Source of the DNA: Pedobacter sp. Hv1
Lineage (GTDB): Bacteria; Bacteroidota; Bacteroidia; Sphingobacteriales; Sphingobacteriaceae
Reading direction: 5' to 3'
Length of the DNA stretch: 64,000 bases
Assembly (NCBI RefSeq): GCF_001412215.1
Contig: NZ_LLWP01000003.1
Span: forward strand, 62,001 to 126,000
In this document: piece by piece, positions 62,298 to 64,000 of the stretch
Layout of the letters: each line of letters starts with the position of its first letter
Position numbering within the stretch: position 1 is the first letter of the stretch
The notes under the pieces: generated by a model
Database searches by the model: none
Told to the model about the DNA's origin: nothing
Seen by the model: the letters and a program-made list of their open reading frames with translations, nothing else
Program-made: the position numbers and the translations under genes

Positions 62298-63182
62298 TTA
62301 TTTATGGGTACTAGCGTAAGTTTGGATGATGCTAAAACCAGCTTCATCAATAGCGTAAGTTAATTTATCGATTTTAGAAGTCAAGATATTATACATGATA
62401 ATTGCAAGAGTAGAAGTACCAATACCTGTTGCTGTATTGATCAACGCCTCAGAGATACCAGTTGCTAATGCTGCTTGATCTGGTGCTCCAGAGTTAGCCA
62501 AACCACCAAATGCCTTGATCATACCTGTTACTGTACCTAATAAACCCATTAACGTACCTACTGATACCAAAGTAGCAATGATCGTTAAGTTTTGCTCTAA
62601 CATTGGCATTTCTAATGAAGTAGCTTCTTCAATGTCTTTTTGGATTGCTAAACATTTTTGATCAGTATCCATGTTCTGCTCAGTTTCCATCTCACCGTAT
62701 TTTTTCAAACCAGATTTGATTACGTTTGCTACTGAACCTTCTTGTTTATCGCATTCTGCAGAAGCTGCTGCGATGTTACCAGCGCTTAATAACGACTGAA
62801 TTTTTTTAACGAAAGAATCTAAACTTCCTTTACCTGTTGCTTTACCAATTACAATTAAACGCTCAATTGAGAATACGAATACCATTAAAAGCATACCCAT
62901 TAGAATTGGAACGATAAATCCACCTTTGTAAGCCATACCACCATAATTTCCTTGAAGTGGTAAAAAGCTGTGCGTATCAGCATCATAAAAAGCAAGTGAA
63001 GCACTGCTATTTGCTTTTGCAACATCTGCAGGGATGTTAAAGTTTGATGGTTTACCCAATACAAAAATAAATAGTGCTACCCCGATAAGGATACAAATTG
63101 GAATTACAAGAGTTGCAAATAAATTAGATGCAGTTGAAGAACTCTCTTTTTTAACTGTTGTTGGTTTTGGTGCGTTTGCCAT
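62298..63182 (-). CDS. exbB: ExbB/TolQ/MotA-family proton channel protein
   Basis: A 294-residue inner-membrane protein, first gene of the TonB operon. Three membrane helices are seen: one N-terminal (FATLVIPICILIGVALFIFV), one at about residues 88-108 (PILMGMLLMVFVFSIERLIV), and the channel helices with LVSVGTLMGLLGTVTGMIKAF and the final GIGTSTLAIIMYNIL. With ExbD it forms the proton-driven stator for TonB. Confidence 0.95.
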   Translation of the reverse strand: MANAPKPTTVKKESSSTASNLFATLVIPICILIGVALFIFVLGKPSNFNIPADVAKANSSASLAFYDADTHSFLPLQGNYGGMAYKGGFIVPILMGMLLMVFVFSIERLIVIGKATGKGSLDSFVKKIQSLLSAGNIAAASAECDKQEGSVANVIKSGLKKYGEMETEQNMDTDQKCLAIQKDIEEATSLEMPMLEQNLTIIATLVSVGTLMGLLGTVTGMIKAFGGLANSGAPDQAALATGISEALINTATGIGTSTLAIIMYNILTSKIDKLTYAIDEAGFSIIQTYASTHK

Positions 63183-63288
63183 TTTTTTTTAATTTTTTAG
63201 TTTTAGTACTTGTTTTTAAATTTAGATAAAATATTTAAATTATTATAGTAATACACACAACGTTCAATGAAACCGATTGTTGCGATAA

Positions 63289-63317
63289 CAAATTTATAAA
63301 TTGATTTTAAATTACAA
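63289..63317 (-). promoter_or_regulatory. Promoter of the TonB operon
   Basis: TTG (63315-63317), 18 bases, TAAATTTG (63289-63296) on the minus strand, an exact -7 match. The inferred leader before the exbB ATG is about 100 bases, AT-rich and without clear structure. Confidence 0.65.
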
Positions 63318-63385
63318 ATTAAATAATCGTTACACAATTAATTCGTTACGTTGAGCTCTTTTTTCCAATTGAGCAAAGGTGCATA

Positions 63386-63419
63386 ACTAAAAAAGATTGC
63401 CTTTGTCGAGACAATCTTT
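63386..63419 (-). terminator. pckA terminator
   Basis: Stem AAAGATTG / CAATCTTT (63392-63399 and 63412-63419) with a T-run on the minus strand, about 55 bases past the pckA stop. Confidence 0.8.
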
Positions 63420-63473
63420 CGCAATTAAAACTAAAAATTTAATTAAAAGCAAATTTTCAGCGAAAAAAATCTA

Positions 63474-64000
63474 CTAAAACACGTTTTCAACAACTTTTGG
63501 AAGTGCATTTTTTATTTCTTCACTTGCAAACTCTTCAAATTGCTTAAAATTGTTTAAAAATGCTGCCGCCAATTCATTTGCTTTATGGTCGTAATTTTGT
63601 GGACTACTCCAAGTATTTTTTGGGTTCAAAATTTCTGATGGAACCGCTGGACAATTTTGAGGCATCAATAGACCAAAAACTGGATGTGCAATAAAATCTT
63701 CTTTCGCTAAACTTCCATTTAACGCTGCAGAAATCATGGCTCTGGTGTAGCTTAATTTCATTCTACTGCCTACGCCATAAGGTCCACCACTCCAACCTGT
63801 ATTTACCAGCCATACATTTACTTGATGTTTTTCCATTTTCTCTCCCAACAATTTGGCGTATTTGGCCGGGTGCAAGGGTAAAAATGCTTTACCAAAGCAG
63901 GCTGAAAAAGTCAACTGTGGCTCAGTAACACCTGCTTCAGTACCTGCAACTTTAGCAGTATAACCTGAAATAAAGTGGAACATGGCCTGTCCTGGGGTTA
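63474..64000 (-). CDS. pckA: Phosphoenolpyruvate carboxykinase (ATP), 3' part only
   Basis: Converts oxaloacetate and ATP to phosphoenolpyruvate, the entry step of gluconeogenesis. Only about the last 175 residues are in the window: the frame is open to the right edge ([21 protein letters not shown] across the boundary, written from known family order), then [36 protein letters not shown] and the C-terminal region. The first ATG in view (63983) is internal. Family length is about 530 residues. Confidence 0.95.
   Translation of the reverse strand, partial: TPGQAMFHFISGYTAKVAGTEAGVTEPQLTFSACFGKAFLPLHPAKYAKLLGEKMEKHQVNVWLVNTGWSGGPYGVGSRMKLSYTRAMISAALNGSLAKEDFIAHPVFGLLMPQNCPAVPSEILNPKNTWSSPQNYDHKANELAAAFLNNFKQFEEFASEEIKNALPKVVENVF

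Noticed and set aside
1..64000. tRNA, rRNA, origin of replication, prophage
   Set aside because: All gaps longer than 80 bases were read by eye; no cloverleaf, rRNA-like sequence, DnaA-box cluster or phage genes were recognised. A covariance-model search would be the decisive test.

Overview
The window looks like a piece of a Bacteroidota chromosome, most likely from the Sphingobacteriaceae (Pedobacter-like). The evidence is the low-GC sequence, repeated exact matches to the Bacteroidota -7 promoter box TAnnTTTG, type IX secretion/gliding genes (porV, gldJ), a complex I operon with a short NuoG, a fused aspartokinase-homoserine dehydrogenase, and characteristic intergenic repeats. Species assignment is inference. 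No rRNA, tRNA, CRISPR array or prophage was seen. Both ends cut genes: metH at the left and pckA at the right.

Layout. 1-4580: methionine/folate genes metH (5' truncated) and metF, with an orphan four-helix-bundle (IVP-like) gene between them. 4601-6880: a PLP decarboxylase, then a REP-associated tyrosine transposase bracketed by two matching three-hairpin REP arrays. 6890-12355: the threonine operon thrA-dinB-thrB-thrC, read leftward behind a complete attenuator (promoter, Thr/Ile-rich leader peptide, terminator). 12658-16489: rsgA, dtd, a MazG-like hydrolase, two lipoproteins and a YgiC-like ATP-grasp ligase. 16572-25711: housekeeping and envelope genes, a Crp/Fnr gene with a palindrome at about -41 of the next gene (NQO-type reductase), bipA/typA, a 0.8-kb repeat region, a VOC protein and a NamZ-type muramidase. 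26013-32017: two divergent esterases and a row of ATP-grasp, GCS2, class-I amidotransferase and ATP-grasp enzymes, which is the best candidate in the window for an uncharacterised biosynthetic system. 32073-34437: a tiny Cys-rich membrane protein, Crp/Fnr, YceI and pirin. 34510-42764: ispF, porV, gldJ, a biotin carrier, a DUF4159 protein whose N-terminus is made of intergenic-type repeats, rsmE, a CorC/TlyC protein, ppa and dedA. 42811-55883: complete nuoA-N (14 genes, leftward), interrupted by two repeat elements. 55969-57207: two orphan double-glycine-leader, Cys-rich peptides and a divergent XRE regulator with a perfect 18-bp palindrome between them. 57243-63182: an ExbB-ExbD-ExbD-TonB operon with a small membrane protein, a PBP-like lipoprotein and a TPR protein. 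63474-64000: 3' end of pckA.

How the parts work together. The thr operon converts aspartate to threonine and appears to be controlled by ribosome stalling at Thr/Ile codons. The nuo operon feeds electrons into the respiratory chain, and the TonB module uses the resulting proton gradient for outer-membrane uptake. The amidoligase cluster has what is needed to build and trim a small peptide-like or amidated product: two ATP-grasp ligases, a glutamate-cysteine-ligase-like enzyme, an amidotransferase and two esterases. Its product cannot be read from sequence. Simple-sequence and hairpin repeats recur between and sometimes inside genes, and have altered protein ends at two places (PLP decarboxylase C-terminus, DUF4159 N-terminus).
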